A stretch of 64,000 nt of DNA, taken from the NCBI GenBank assembly GCA_947503715.1, contig CANNER010000004.1, forward strand, positions 62,001-126,000, written 5' to 3'. The position numbers and the translations under genes were made by a program. Below, one piece after another: positions 19,372-28,799 of the stretch. Each line of letters starts with the position of its first letter. Position 1 is the stretch's first letter. The notes beneath the pieces are model-generated. The model searched no databases, was not told the origin of the DNA, and saw nothing but the letters and a program-made list of their open reading frames with translations. The DNA comes from an uncultured Caulobacterales bacterium (lineage in GTDB: Bacteria; Pseudomonadota; Alphaproteobacteria; Caulobacterales; Maricaulaceae).

Positions 19372-20837
19372 GCCGCTGCGTCCTGTTTAAGTTTCCGGCC
19401 AAATTCCAACCCTTCATGCGACTCCGCATCCCGCAGGAGAACGGATTTATCAAAACGGTAATCCTGTCGGTTGCGCCAGGGGTCGCGGTCCCCTTGTTTC
19501 GGCAGCTCCTCAACAACCCGCGTGATATACCCCGCCTCGAAATCAATAAACGGATTGGCTTTTAAATCTGCTGGCGCTTTCGGGACAACGTAATCCAAGT
19601 TTTGCGCGTCCATATGGTTCATGAGTCGACAGGAGAAGCGGGAGATTAAATCCGCCCGCAATGTCCAACTTGCATTTGTGTAGCCAAAAATTGAGACGAG
19701 ATTGGGGACATCAGAGAACATCAACCCGCGATAGGCGAAGGTCTCACCGAGATTTTTCTCACCCCCGTCAATGGAGAGTTTCGCCTGCCCCGCGACGACG
19801 ACTTGTAAGCCTGTGGCCGTCACAATGAGGTCGGCCTCCAATATCTCGCCCGATTTTAATTTTATACCTTCGGGGACGATCCGCTCAATATGATCAGTCA
19901 CGACATCCGCCTTACCGGCTTTCATGGCCTTAAACAGGTCCGCATTCGGGACGAGACAGAGCCGCTGATCCCACGGGTTATAATTGGGTGTGAAGTGTTT
20001 TTCGACATCGAAATCCGGGCCCAGTTCCTTGCGGATCAATTTCAGCAGATGATCGCCAACTTTTTTCGGCTTCTTCTGCGCTGTCTTATAAATGAAACGC
20101 GTATAGGCGATATTCTTAGCGCGGGAGACTTTATAGGCGGTTTTTTCCGGCATAATTTTCCTGAATAAATTGGCAACCCAATCCGTGTCCGGCTGTGAGG
20201 CAATCCAGGTCGGGCTACGCTGCAACATGGTCACATGTGCGGCGGTTTTCGCGAGTGACGGGACCAACGTCACTGCCGTCGCACCGGACCCAATCACGAC
20301 AATTTTCTTGCCGGAATACTCATAATCCTCCGGCCAATGCTGCGGATGGATGATATCGCCGGTGAAATCCTCGCGCCCCTCAAAATGCGGGTTATGGCCT
20401 TCGTCATAGCGATAATAGCCGGGCGCGGAGATAATAAAATTCGCGGTCATCTGTGAGGTTGCGCCGGATTCGGATTGATAAGTCACATGCCAATGTGCCG
20501 CGTCCGAGTTCCACTCCATCGCCACGACCCGCGCATCATATCGGATGTGATCTTCGACCCCAAACTCCGCCGCCGTTTCCTGAATATATGACAGGATGGC
20601 CGGACCATCGGCAATGGCTTTCGCGTCCGTCCAAGGTTTAAAATCATAACCCAGCGTGTGCATGTCAGAATCAGAGCGTATCCCGGGATAACGAAACAAA
20701 TCCCACGTCCCGCCCATGCGGGTCCGGGCTTCCAGAATGATATAGGTTCGGTTCGGGCAATCGCGTTGATGGTGACAGGCCGCACCAATACCGGACAACC
20801 CTGCGCCAATAATGAGAGTATCAAAATGTTCGGTCAT
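19368..20837 (-). CDS. flavin-containing (Baeyer-Villiger type) monooxygenase
   Basis: 489 residues. Two Rossmann loops, IIGAGLSGIGAA near the N-terminus for FAD and VIGSGATAVTL for NADPH, flank the Baeyer-Villiger fingerprint FTGDIIHPQHWP. Such enzymes insert oxygen next to a ketone using NADPH and O2. I chose the ATG at 20837 over an extension of 30 residues, because MTEHFDTLIIGAG places the FAD loop normally. The gene precedes and overlaps the SDR gene, so the two probably handle successive oxidation steps of one substrate, for example an alicyclic or steroid-like ketone. That is inference. Confidence 0.9.
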   Translation of the reverse strand: MTEHFDTLIIGAGLSGIGAACHHQRDCPNRTYIILEARTRMGGTWDLFRYPGIRSDSDMHTLGYDFKPWTDAKAIADGPAILSYIQETAAEFGVEDHIRYDARVVAMEWNSDAAHWHVTYQSESGATSQMTANFIISAPGYYRYDEGHNPHFEGREDFTGDIIHPQHWPEDYEYSGKKIVVIGSGATAVTLVPSLAKTAAHVTMLQRSPTWIASQPDTDWVANLFRKIMPEKTAYKVSRAKNIAYTRFIYKTAQKKPKKVGDHLLKLIRKELGPDFDVEKHFTPNYNPWDQRLCLVPNADLFKAMKAGKADVVTDHIERIVPEGIKLKSGEILEADLIVTATGLQVVVAGQAKLSIDGGEKNLGETFAYRGLMFSDVPNLVSIFGYTNASWTLRADLISRFSCRLMNHMDAQNLDYVVPKAPADLKANPFIDFEAGYITRVVEELPKQGDRDPWRNRQDYRFDKSVLLRDAESHEGLEFGRKLKQDAAA

Positions 20838-20985
20838 AGAAGATGTGTAAGACGCAGCCCCCGAAATGTCAGGACATAAATCCGAGACACGCCCATGCGC
20901 GAATGGCTTACGACTATAACTGCGCAATGCAGATGTGTCGAAATCGCTGCTATATTCCTGTGCGCCCCCTCTCTATAAGCCCCTC

Positions 20986-22548
20986 ATGTTTAAACGTTTC
21001 GCGACATTTTTCCGCCTGCTCCGCACGGCTTGGGTGCTGATCCGGCATGATGCGCTGGTCCCAGCGGAATATGCGCCATTTGTGCCGTGGCCCGTGCGCT
21101 TTATCGGCGCGATTAGCCGTATTTTCAGCCTTGGCAATCGCAAAGGCAATGCCGGCGAGCGTTTTGCGCGAGCGTTACAAGATCTCGGTCCCGCCTATAT
21201 CAAGTTCGGACAAATCCTCGCGACACGTGGCGATATGTTTGACGCGGAATTTGCCCGTGGTCTGTCCGTCCTGAAAGATAAAGTTCCGCCCTTCCCCATG
21301 GAAAAAGCCGAAGCCATGATGGCGGCAGAATGGGGTGCGCCGTGGTCGAAACATTTGGCGTCCCTATCAGAGCCCGTTGCAGCGGCCTCTGTCGCGCAAG
21401 TCCATAAGGGCGTGTTGCATACGGGCGAGACCGTTGCCGTCAAAGTCTTGCGTCCGAATATCCTGACACGCATGACAAATGACATGAACACGATCGCGCT
21501 CGTGGCGAAATTGGCACATGGCGCAGTGCCGAAACTCCGCCGTTTGCGGCCCAAGGATTTTGTCGCAGAAGCCCGCCGCGCCGTGATGCTGGAACTCGAC
21601 CTGCGCCTCGAAGCCGCCTCTCAAAGTGAGCTGGCGGAAATTGCGGAAGATACGGGGTTATACCGCGTGCCCAATCTCTATTGGGACCTGGTTGGAAAAG
21701 ATGTCCTCGTCAGTGAGTGGATTGACGGAACGGCGCTCTCTTCTGACACAATTTTGGATATGCCACTGGCAGACCGTCAAAACCTTGCCACCAAAGTCAT
21801 TCAATCCTTCCTCGCCTCCACATTCGAATATGGCGTCTTCCACGCCGACATGCATGAGGGCAATCTCATCATGGATGCGGACGGGCAATTGGTCCTGCTC
21901 GATTTCGGGATTTTGGGTCGCTTGGGCGAAGCGGAAATCCGGTTCGAAATTGATACGCTCTTCGGCTTCCTGCAGCGCGATTATTATAAAATTGCTCAGG
22001 TTCATTTCGACATCGGCTACGTCCCCCCGCATCACAGTGTTGAGGAATTCGCATCCGCTTTAAGGGCTGTCGGCGAACCCATTTTCGGTAAACGCGCAGA
22101 AGATGTGTCCATGTCAAAAGTCCTGCTGCAACTGCTCGAGATCACAGATATTTTCGACATGGAATTACAGCCGCAATTAATTCTTTTGCAAAAAACAATG
22201 ATGCAAGCCGAGGGTGTCGCCCGCCGCCTCGACCCGGAATTCGACATGTGGGAAGCCTCCCGCCCCGTCGTGGAGAAAGCCGTCCGCCGCGAATTGGGGC
22301 CTGAACGGTATTTGAACGACTTCCTCGACGGTCTGGGCAAAACACGCCGCACGCTCAGCATCCTCCCCGAAGCCACAGACAACATCGCCAAACTCGCCCA
22401 AGCTTGGGCGGATGGAGAGATTGATTTATCCGTCGACCGAAATAAGCCCGCAAAAGCGCGGAAACGAGATATCGTTCGGCCGGTGGCCTATGCAGGATTG
22501 GGCGCGGCGATTGCGCTGGGCGCAAGTTGGGCAGCGGCGCAGTTATGA
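20986..22548 (+). CDS. ubiB: ABC1/UbiB atypical kinase, ubiquinone biosynthesis
   Basis: 520 residues. It has the diagnostic KFGQILATRGD (KxGQ motif), SVAQVH, VAVKVL with the ATP-site Lys, FHADMHEGNLIMD and LLDFGILGRL. The C-terminal end is a hydrophobic membrane anchor (AYAGLGAAIALGASWAAAQL). UbiB supports coenzyme Q synthesis at the inner membrane through its ATPase activity. The ATG at 20986 gives the usual family start; an in-frame upstream start at 20935 lacks support. In many alphaproteobacteria ubiB is followed directly by coaBC; here one AT-rich gene separates them. Confidence 0.94.
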   Translation: MFKRFATFFRLLRTAWVLIRHDALVPAEYAPFVPWPVRFIGAISRIFSLGNRKGNAGERFARALQDLGPAYIKFGQILATRGDMFDAEFARGLSVLKDKVPPFPMEKAEAMMAAEWGAPWSKHLASLSEPVAAASVAQVHKGVLHTGETVAVKVLRPNILTRMTNDMNTIALVAKLAHGAVPKLRRLRPKDFVAEARRAVMLELDLRLEAASQSELAEIAEDTGLYRVPNLYWDLVGKDVLVSEWIDGTALSSDTILDMPLADRQNLATKVIQSFLASTFEYGVFHADMHEGNLIMDADGQLVLLDFGILGRLGEAEIRFEIDTLFGFLQRDYYKIAQVHFDIGYVPPHHSVEEFASALRAVGEPIFGKRAEDVSMSKVLLQLLEITDIFDMELQPQLILLQKTMMQAEGVARRLDPEFDMWEASRPVVEKAVRRELGPERYLNDFLDGLGKTRRTLSILPEATDNIAKLAQAWADGEIDLSVDRNKPAKARKRDIVRPVAYAGLGAAIALGASWAAAQL

Positions 22549-23153
22549 GGACTTTATTGAAATACCTAACCCTTGTGGCTCTAACAATACCAATGAACGC
22601 TTGTGTAACGACTGTAAAAACGAAGGACGTTCGAGTAGATTCACTTAAAGAATTGACAGTTGATTATAAGACAGCGCCAAGCGTTTATGGAGAAGGTTTT
22701 TTTTACAATAGTATCAAACGAGGCCGCCACAGTTCCAATGATCAGCAATCCAATGTTGACTCATTTTATCAATTATCTTTCACGTCGATCAATGACCTTA
22801 TCGAACGTGCCGAAAAAAAAGACACTTTAGGTCTTTCATATTGGATATCCGAATGCGCAGAGCGAAAAAAAACTAAAGACAGCCGCTATTTCGGTAGAGT
22901 ATTTATTTTAGAAAAAGATCAAAATACGCCCAGCAGATACTTCGTTTTTATACCATCATCTCTTCGTAAAGAAATGGATCGTTCAGCTTCAGTAGCTCCA
23001 ACGAGCTATGATGAATATATGAAAAATGCAATCGCAACAGACACTGAAGAGAGTCTTTGCGTCTTCATTGGGGCATTTCGCTATGTGTTACCAGGTGGCT
23101 TCCAGAGCAATCTCGGCTCTTTAAGCGACTTGGGTATTTCATTGGATAATTGA
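22545..23153 (+). CDS. AT-rich orphan lipoprotein inside the ubiB-coaBC operon
   Basis: 202 residues and not recognised. The N-terminus MRTLLKYLTLVALTIPMNAC is a lipoprotein signal with lipobox MNAC. The mature part is rich in Ser, Lys, Asp and aromatic residues and has isolated cysteines (SECAERKK, SLCVFIG). Base and codon use are clearly more AT-rich than the neighbours (many AAA, ATA, TTT, AGA), which suggests recent acquisition or weak selection. Its ATG overlaps the ubiB stop (ATGA) and it ends one base before coaBC, so it is translated within the operon. The position may be accidental. Confidence 0.75.
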   Translation: MRTLLKYLTLVALTIPMNACVTTVKTKDVRVDSLKELTVDYKTAPSVYGEGFFYNSIKRGRHSSNDQQSNVDSFYQLSFTSINDLIERAEKKDTLGLSYWISECAERKKTKDSRYFGRVFILEKDQNTPSRYFVFIPSSLRKEMDRSASVAPTSYDEYMKNAIATDTEESLCVFIGAFRYVLPGGFQSNLGSLSDLGISLDN

Positions 23154-23154
23154 T

Positions 23155-24369
23155 ATGATGACCAAACACGTCCTCCTCATCATCGGCGGTGGTATTGCCG
23201 CTTATAAATCGCTTCTCCTCATCCGGGAGCTCGCACGGCGTGGGATTTCGTCCCAAGTTATTCTGACCAAGGGCGGGACGGAATTCGTCACAGCGCTTTC
23301 CGCCGGAGCGCTGTCCGGTAAGCCCGTTTATACTGACCTCTGGGAATTGGATGAGCAGGCCGAGATGGGTCATATCGAATTGTCCCGCTCCGCCGATATG
23401 ATCGTGGTTGCGCCCGCGACGGCAAACCTCATGTCCCGTGCCGCGCATGGTGTGGCGGATGATTTAGCCACGACGACGCTGCTCGCCACAGATAAACGCG
23501 TGCTCTACGCCCCCGCCATGAATGTCCGCATGTGGGAGGCGTCGGCCACCCAGCGCAATGTTGAGACACTTCGAAAAGACGGTGCGTTGTTCATCGGGCC
23601 GGATGTCGGGGATATGGCCTGCGGTGAGTTCGGCGCGGGCCGCATGGCCGAACCGGACGCGATTGCCGATGCCGTCCAAGGCGCGTTAATGGGGGATATG
23701 ACGCTGGACGGATTGCGCGGCGACAAACCGCTAAAAGGCCGCAAAGCCCTCGTCACGGCGGGTCCGACGCGCGAACCGATTGATCCCGTCCGCTATATTT
23801 CTAACCATTCCAGCGGCAAGCAAGGCTATGCCATTGCGCAAGCGCTGGCGGACCAAGGCGCGGAAGTCACGCTCATCTCCGGCCCGACCGCCTTGCCAGC
23901 GCCGCAGGGTGTGACACGTGTGGATGTCGAAACCGCGCGGGAAATGTTGAGTGCGTCTGAGTCCGTTCTGCCTGCCGATATTTTTGTCTCCGTCGCCGCC
24001 GTCGCAGATTGGCGTCCCGCGAAGTCTTATGACAAGAAAGCGCCGAAACCCGTCGGCAAAACGCCTGCACTTGAGATGACGGAAAATCCCGATATCCTCG
24101 CCACGATTTGCAAGTCTGACCGGCGCCCGACGCTCTGTATCGGCTTTGCCGCGCAGACACATGACGTGGTCGAACTGGCCCGCGCCAAACGCCTCCGCAA
24201 AGGCTGCGACTGGATTGTCGCCAATGATGTGTCGGGCGACGTGATGGGCGGAGACAAAAATGCTGTCACGATTGTAATGCAAAAGGGTGAAACACAGTGG
24301 CCGCAAGCGTCTAAAAGCGCGATAGCCCGCAAGCTCGCGCGGGAAATTGCAAAGGTGTTTTCATCATGA
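23155..24369 (+). CDS. coaBC: bifunctional phosphopantothenoylcysteine decarboxylase / phosphopantothenate-cysteine ligase
   Basis: 404 residues. It performs the second and third steps from pantothenate to coenzyme A. The N-terminal CoaC flavoprotein (GGGIAAYKSLLLIREL, the active His in MGHIELSR, PAMNVRMWE) is fused to CoaB (TAGPTREPIDPVRYISNHSSGKQG, then the Lys-rich APKPVGKTP). CoaC extends roughly to residue 185. Two adjacent ATGs occur (23155 and 23158). Its stop overlaps the next ATG, so it is coupled to the unknown exported protein and dut. Confidence 0.96.
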   Translation: MMTKHVLLIIGGGIAAYKSLLLIRELARRGISSQVILTKGGTEFVTALSAGALSGKPVYTDLWELDEQAEMGHIELSRSADMIVVAPATANLMSRAAHGVADDLATTTLLATDKRVLYAPAMNVRMWEASATQRNVETLRKDGALFIGPDVGDMACGEFGAGRMAEPDAIADAVQGALMGDMTLDGLRGDKPLKGRKALVTAGPTREPIDPVRYISNHSSGKQGYAIAQALADQGAEVTLISGPTALPAPQGVTRVDVETAREMLSASESVLPADIFVSVAAVADWRPAKSYDKKAPKPVGKTPALEMTENPDILATICKSDRRPTLCIGFAAQTHDVVELARAKRLRKGCDWIVANDVSGDVMGGDKNAVTIVMQKGETQWPQASKSAIARKLAREIAKVFSS

Positions 24370-25058
24370 AGAACTTAGCCCGTTTTATCGCCCTCACCGG
24401 ATTGCTCTGCGCCGGAACAGCTGCGGCCAACGACCTTCCAGATAATCTCGCAGATTGCGAAGTCCTGATGATGCGCTTTGTGGCGGATGAAGCGGGCAAT
24501 GGCGGGATGCAGGTTTCGACCTATGGCCCGGCCGAAGACTATATTGCGTCTGTTTATGATGACGAAGACGGACATTTGAAAAAGCTCATGGGCGACCCGA
24601 TCCGCGCGCTGCTCTGTGAACGCGATGATGTCATTCCCGTCGAGACAGATTACGCCCTCATGGCAACGGGCATTCCATTTATCCTCTCGCAGGATTTCGA
24701 CGATACCGAAACGGACAGTCTGACAATCTATTGGCGACACGACCATTTTGATTATGTCTATAAAGGATACCCGCTTTCAGAATACACGGAAGGCTTGCTC
24801 AAAGATCGACTCGCCGATTTCGCAGGACGCGATCACGGATTGAACGTGAAAAAGAAAAAAGGACCGGACGTGATTTCCACCCAATCCGTTCGGCTTGATG
24901 AAGAACCTGACCTCAAAAACGCTGAACCTCAGCCTGAAACGGTTGAAAAAGATGTCGGAAACAGCGCGTCTGCGCTGGAAGCCATGGACATTAAAACGGA
25001 CGACAGTCTGGTAGACGCAGAAGACACGGAACTTGATACGGAAGAATCCAAAAAATGA
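24366..25058 (+). CDS. exported protein of unknown function between coaBC and dut
   Basis: 230 residues. A clean signal peptide ([15 protein letters not shown]) is followed by a compact globular region to about residue 165, with [34 protein letters not shown] and two cysteines. The last 65 residues are an acidic low-complexity tail ([19 protein letters not shown] and similar). It overlaps coaBC and dut by four bases at each end, a tight operon that says little about its function because its neighbours are cytoplasmic. I do not recognise a family. Confidence 0.8.
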   Translation: MKNLARFIALTGLLCAGTAAANDLPDNLADCEVLMMRFVADEAGNGGMQVSTYGPAEDYIASVYDDEDGHLKKLMGDPIRALLCERDDVIPVETDYALMATGIPFILSQDFDDTETDSLTIYWRHDHFDYVYKGYPLSEYTEGLLKDRLADFAGRDHGLNVKKKKGPDVISTQSVRLDEEPDLKNAEPQPETVEKDVGNSASALEAMDIKTDDSLVDAEDTELDTEESKK

Positions 25059-25510
25059 CCCTGACCCTTGAATTCAAAGCATTGGATCATTTCGAAGGCC
25101 TGCAACTTCCTGCCTATGAAACCGAACTTGCGGCGGGTGCAGACCTCCGCGCAGCGGTTGCGGAAGATGCGCCGCTCAAACTCTCCCCCGGACATCGGGC
25201 CCTCGTCCCGACGGGACTCTGCATGGCAATCCCTGCCGGCTATGAGGTGCAAATCCGGCCACGTTCGGGTTTGGCATATAAACACGGCATCACCTGTCTC
25301 AACACGCCGGGAACCATCGACGCGGATTATCGCGGCGAGGTCAAAGTCCTGCTGATCAATCACGGGCATGATGATTTCATCATCCGACGGGGTGAACGCA
25401 TCGCACAAATGATCGTCGCCCCGATTACGCAGCCAACATTCAAACTCGTCGAAGAATTGGATGACACCGCACGTGGTGCGGGTGGCTTTGGCTCGACGGG
25501 AACGACATAA
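25055..25510 (+). CDS. dut: dUTP diphosphatase
   Basis: 151 residues, the normal trimeric dUTPase size. It hydrolyses dUTP to dUMP, supplying thymidylate synthase and keeping uracil out of DNA. The five conserved motifs are visible: [19 protein letters not shown], the uracil-binding hairpin [11 protein letters not shown] with catalytic Asp, RIAQMIVAP, and the C-terminal [10 protein letters not shown] loop. It works downstream of dcd at 16876. Confidence 0.97.
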   Translation: MTLTLEFKALDHFEGLQLPAYETELAAGADLRAAVAEDAPLKLSPGHRALVPTGLCMAIPAGYEVQIRPRSGLAYKHGITCLNTPGTIDADYRGEVKVLLINHGHDDFIIRRGERIAQMIVAPITQPTFKLVEELDDTARGAGGFGSTGTT

Positions 25511-25527
25511 CTTTAAATTAAATAATT

Positions 25528-26517
25528 ATGACACACCTCTTTCGAATTCTTATATTGATTCTACTCGCCGCAATTCCGACGGCGGCCCACGCCCAAGACC
25601 GTCCCATCACACCCGTCTCAGAACACGGACAGCTCTCCGTTTCCGGCCCTCATATCACGGATCAAAGCGACAATATCATCTCCCTCGCAGGGCCGAGCTT
25701 TTTCTGGTCCAACACGGGTTGGCAGCAAGAGCGGTTTTACACCAAAGGCGCAGTGGCGACTTTCGCCAAAGATTGGAACGCCGGCATCATTCGCGTCGCA
25801 ATGGGCGCACAGGGCAATGGAAGTTACCTCGATGATGAGGACGGAAATATTGACCGTGTCGTGACGGTCGTGAACGCCGCAATCAAAAACGGGCTCTATG
25901 TCATTGTCGATTGGCATTCCCATCAAGCGGAGCAGGATATTGAGGAGGCCAAGCTCTTCTTCACGGCCCTTGCGGAAGCCTATGGCGAAACACCAAACCT
26001 GATTTATGAAATCTATAATGAGCCGCTGGACACAACGGATTGGGACACAGTCGTCAAACCCTATGCTGAGGAGCTCATAGAAACGATCCGTGCGGTGGAC
26101 CCGGACAACCTCATCATTGTCGGCACGCAGAGCTGGGCACAGGATGTCGATAAGGCGGCGGACAATCCAATCACCGGCCACGCCAACATTCTCTACGCGC
26201 TCCACTTCTACGCGGCGTCACATAAGGCAGAGCTGCGTAAGAAAGCGCAATATGCGATTGATAAAGGTCTGCCGCTCATCATCTCGGAATGGGGGACGGT
26301 GACCTATAATGGGGATGGCTATATGGATGCAAAATCAACCCGAAAATGGATGAAATTTGCCAAGAAGAATAATCTCAGCCATCTCAATTGGTCCGTTAGT
26401 GACAAAGACGAGACGGCCTCTATGTTTAAACCCGGGGCCTCTTCTGAGGGCGGTTGGACGGATGAGGATCTAACACCTTCAGGGTTACTCGCCCGAGATA
26501 TTATGCGCGACTGGTAG
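25528..26517 (+). CDS. secreted GH5 glycoside hydrolase (endoglucanase-like)
   Basis: 329 residues. A signal peptide ending at AHAQ is followed by a single GH5 barrel. The acid/base Glu is in YEIYNEPLD and the nucleophile Glu in IISEWGT. VIVDWHSHQAEQD and ILYALHFYAASHK carry conserved aromatic and His residues. It most resembles endo-beta-1,4-glucanases of subfamily 2, but no carbohydrate-binding module is present. Cellulose, beta-glucan or the organism's own exopolysaccharide are possible substrates. It starts 17 bases after dut and precedes cysK, an odd mixture of functions. Confidence 0.9.
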   Translation: MTHLFRILILILLAAIPTAAHAQDRPITPVSEHGQLSVSGPHITDQSDNIISLAGPSFFWSNTGWQQERFYTKGAVATFAKDWNAGIIRVAMGAQGNGSYLDDEDGNIDRVVTVVNAAIKNGLYVIVDWHSHQAEQDIEEAKLFFTALAEAYGETPNLIYEIYNEPLDTTDWDTVVKPYAEELIETIRAVDPDNLIIVGTQSWAQDVDKAADNPITGHANILYALHFYAASHKAELRKKAQYAIDKGLPLIISEWGTVTYNGDGYMDAKSTRKWMKFAKKNNLSHLNWSVSDKDETASMFKPGASSEGGWTDEDLTPSGLLARDIMRDW

Positions 26518-26568
26518 AAACCCGTTCATAAAACGCCTACATGAGGGCGACATTTATCGGAGTTTACC

Positions 26569-27552
26569 ATGACAGATCTTATTCGCGGTCGCATCTACGA
26601 CAATATCGCCCAGACCATGGGGAACACACCCCTCGTGCGCTTTCCACGGATTAGCGAAGGCGTTCCGGCGGACCTCTGTTTCAAGCTGGAATTTTTCAAC
26701 CCCATCGCTTCCGTGAAGGACCGTATCGGCCTCGCCATGATCGAAGACCTTGAGCGCTCCGGAAAGCTTAAACCCGGCGGAACCATTGTCGAACCGACCT
26801 CCGGCAATACGGGTATCGGTGTCGCATTCGCAGCCGCGGCCAAGGGTTATAAAGCTATCCTCGTCATGCCGGAACAAATGTCGATGGAACGACGCAAAAT
26901 GATGAAACTCCTCGGCGCGGAACTCGTCCTGACCGAAGCGTCCGGCGGTATTCCACTCGCCATTGAAGTCGCGAATGAGATCGTCGCGGAAACGCCCGGC
27001 GCAGTACAGGCGGGGCAATTCGTCAATCCCGCCAATCCACAAATTCATTATGATACGACGGGACCTGAAATCTGGAATGATTGCGGCGGTCAAGTCGATG
27101 CCTTTATCGCGGGCGTTGGGACGGGCGGAACGCTCTCCGGTGCCGGTAAGTTCCTGAAAGAGAAAAATCCCGATTGTCAGATCATAGCTGTCGAACCCAT
27201 TGGCTCGCCCATGATTTCCAAAGGCGAAAAAGGCCCGCATAAAATCCAAGGCATTGGGGCAGGCTTCATCCCTGACAATTTGGATACAGACCTCGTCGAC
27301 GACGTCGTAACAATTGATAATGACGCCGCCTTTGGCACAGCTAAACATGTCGCAGCAGAAGACGGCGTTCCGATTGGTATTTCGTCAGGTGCGGCGGTTG
27401 CGGCCGCGCTTCTCGTCGGGGCACGTCCGAATATGCGCGGCAAACGCATCGTCACGATCATTCCGAGCTTCGCGGAACGCTATCTTTCCACGCCATTATT
27501 TGATGGGGACTACGCACCGGAAGTGCGCGGGAAAACGGTTACGGCACCCTAG
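26569..27552 (+). CDS. cysK: cysteine synthase A
   Basis: 327 residues, a PLP enzyme making L-cysteine from O-acetylserine and sulfide. The PLP Lys50 is in NPIASVKDR. PTSGNTGIGVAF binds the substrate carboxylate, GTGGTLSGAGKFL binds phosphate, and GISSGAAVAAA is near the C-terminus. GGAG in front of the ATG supports the start. The gene is followed after ten bases by a ThiF/MoeB-type protein, consistent with a sulfur-metabolism pair. Confidence 0.95.
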   Translation: MTDLIRGRIYDNIAQTMGNTPLVRFPRISEGVPADLCFKLEFFNPIASVKDRIGLAMIEDLERSGKLKPGGTIVEPTSGNTGIGVAFAAAAKGYKAILVMPEQMSMERRKMMKLLGAELVLTEASGGIPLAIEVANEIVAETPGAVQAGQFVNPANPQIHYDTTGPEIWNDCGGQVDAFIAGVGTGGTLSGAGKFLKEKNPDCQIIAVEPIGSPMISKGEKGPHKIQGIGAGFIPDNLDTDLVDDVVTIDNDAAFGTAKHVAAEDGVPIGISSGAAVAAALLVGARPNMRGKRIVTIIPSFAERYLSTPLFDGDYAPEVRGKTVTAP

Positions 27553-27562
27553 CCTCAACCTA

Positions 27563-28306
27563 ATGCCCCTCACCCCCAATCAAATTCAACGCTATGCCCG
27601 CCACATCGTCCTGCGGGAAATTGGTGGACCGGGACAGAATGCCTTGCTCGCCGCCAATGTGGCGGTGATCGGCGCGGGCGGATTGGGGGGTCCTGCTGCG
27701 ATGTATCTTGCCGCGGCAGGCGTGGGACGATTGACGATCATTGATGATGACGCGGTGGAAATATCCAATTTGCAACGGCAGATTCAATTTGCCGACACGG
27801 ACATCGGAAAAGACAAATCTCAAACCTTGGCGGACAGATTACACTCGCAAAATCCGGACTGTGATGTGAGCGTTCACAATCTGCGCTTAACCGAAGAAAA
27901 TGCGAAAACTCGCCTCGCCTCGCATGACGTCATTTTGGATGGGACAGATAATTTCGCGACACGACTAACCGTGAACAAGGTTTCTCAGGCGCGCGGAATT
28001 CCGCTCGTATCCGGTGCTTTGGGGCGGTTCGATATGCAACTCGGCATCTTCAATAACGCGCCCGATGCGCCCTGCTATCTCTGTTTCGTCGGCGATGTCC
28101 CCGACACAGAACAAAACTGCGCAACGGAAGGCGTTCTAGGCGCGTTGGCGGGGATGTGCGGATCAATGATGGCGATGGAGGCTTTGAAATTAATCACTGG
28201 CGCGGGCGAGCCACTCTCGGGAAGGCTCTATATGTTTGACGCACTTCGGGCAGAAGGCCGAACGCTACGCCTGAATAAAGACCCGGCCTGTCCCGTTTGC
28301 AGCTAG
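27563..28306 (+). CDS. ThiF/MoeB/HesA family adenylyltransferase
   Basis: 247 residues. It activates the C-terminal glycine of a ubiquitin-like sulfur carrier (ThiS or MoaD) by adenylation. Evidence: the ATP loop GAGGLGGPAAMYLAAAGVG, IDDDAVEISNLQRQIQF, DGTDNFATRLTVN and a zinc site from CYLC and the closing CPVC. No rhodanese domain follows, so it is the short form. The ATG at 27563 is preferred because earlier in-frame starts lie inside cysK. Its neighbour cysK also belongs to sulfur metabolism. MoeB versus ThiF cannot be settled here. Confidence 0.9.
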   Translation: MPLTPNQIQRYARHIVLREIGGPGQNALLAANVAVIGAGGLGGPAAMYLAAAGVGRLTIIDDDAVEISNLQRQIQFADTDIGKDKSQTLADRLHSQNPDCDVSVHNLRLTEENAKTRLASHDVILDGTDNFATRLTVNKVSQARGIPLVSGALGRFDMQLGIFNNAPDAPCYLCFVGDVPDTEQNCATEGVLGALAGMCGSMMAMEALKLITGAGEPLSGRLYMFDALRAEGRTLRLNKDPACPVCS

Positions 28307-28707
28307 TTCAACGACCGCACGGTGACGGGTCGCGCGAGGCGGTAACCGCCGTAAAAGCCGTTATTAAATCCATAGCCTCTGGCAATACGCAAACGACGCG
28401 CATTTTCGATCCGGTTACGATAGCGCTCATTTTCGATTTCCTGACGCCGTAATTCAGCCTGTTCAGCCTGCCCCTGACGGTCCGCAGAAATCCGCTGTTG
28501 CGCGGTTTGCTGACGCATCTTGGCGATTTCGAGTTGGACCTGCGCAGAAGTCGGGCCTGCGGGTAGAGAGGACGGCGCATTATGGCGGAAGACTTTGACG
28601 CCACTTTCACAGGTCACGGCAAAGCTACCCTGTGTCGACCCGCAATGGGCGCTTGCAACACCCGGCAGGGCTAAAATCGCAAGTGTTAGAATTCCGGCAC
28701 GGATCAT
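28303..28707 (-). CDS. small secreted protein with charged helical middle
   Basis: 134 residues. The signal peptide ends near GVASA, followed by two cysteines (HCGSTQGSFAVTCESG) that could form a disulfide in the periplasm. A long helical stretch rich in Gln, Arg and Glu runs from about residue 55 to 105, then a Gly/Tyr-rich end (GYGFNNGFYGGYRLARP). I do not recognise a family. It converges with the ThiF-like gene, overlapping by four bases. Confidence 0.7.
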   Translation of the reverse strand: MIRAGILTLAILALPGVASAHCGSTQGSFAVTCESGVKVFRHNAPSSLPAGPTSAQVQLEIAKMRQQTAQQRISADRQGQAEQAELRRQEIENERYRNRIENARRLRIARGYGFNNGFYGGYRLARPVTVRSLN

Positions 28708-28799
28708 GGCAAACTCCTGTTAGGATTTTACCCTTCATTAACCATGCCGAATTCGCAATACCTTACAAGTGCGACGCGAAAACCTCCGTAAGGCTACCC

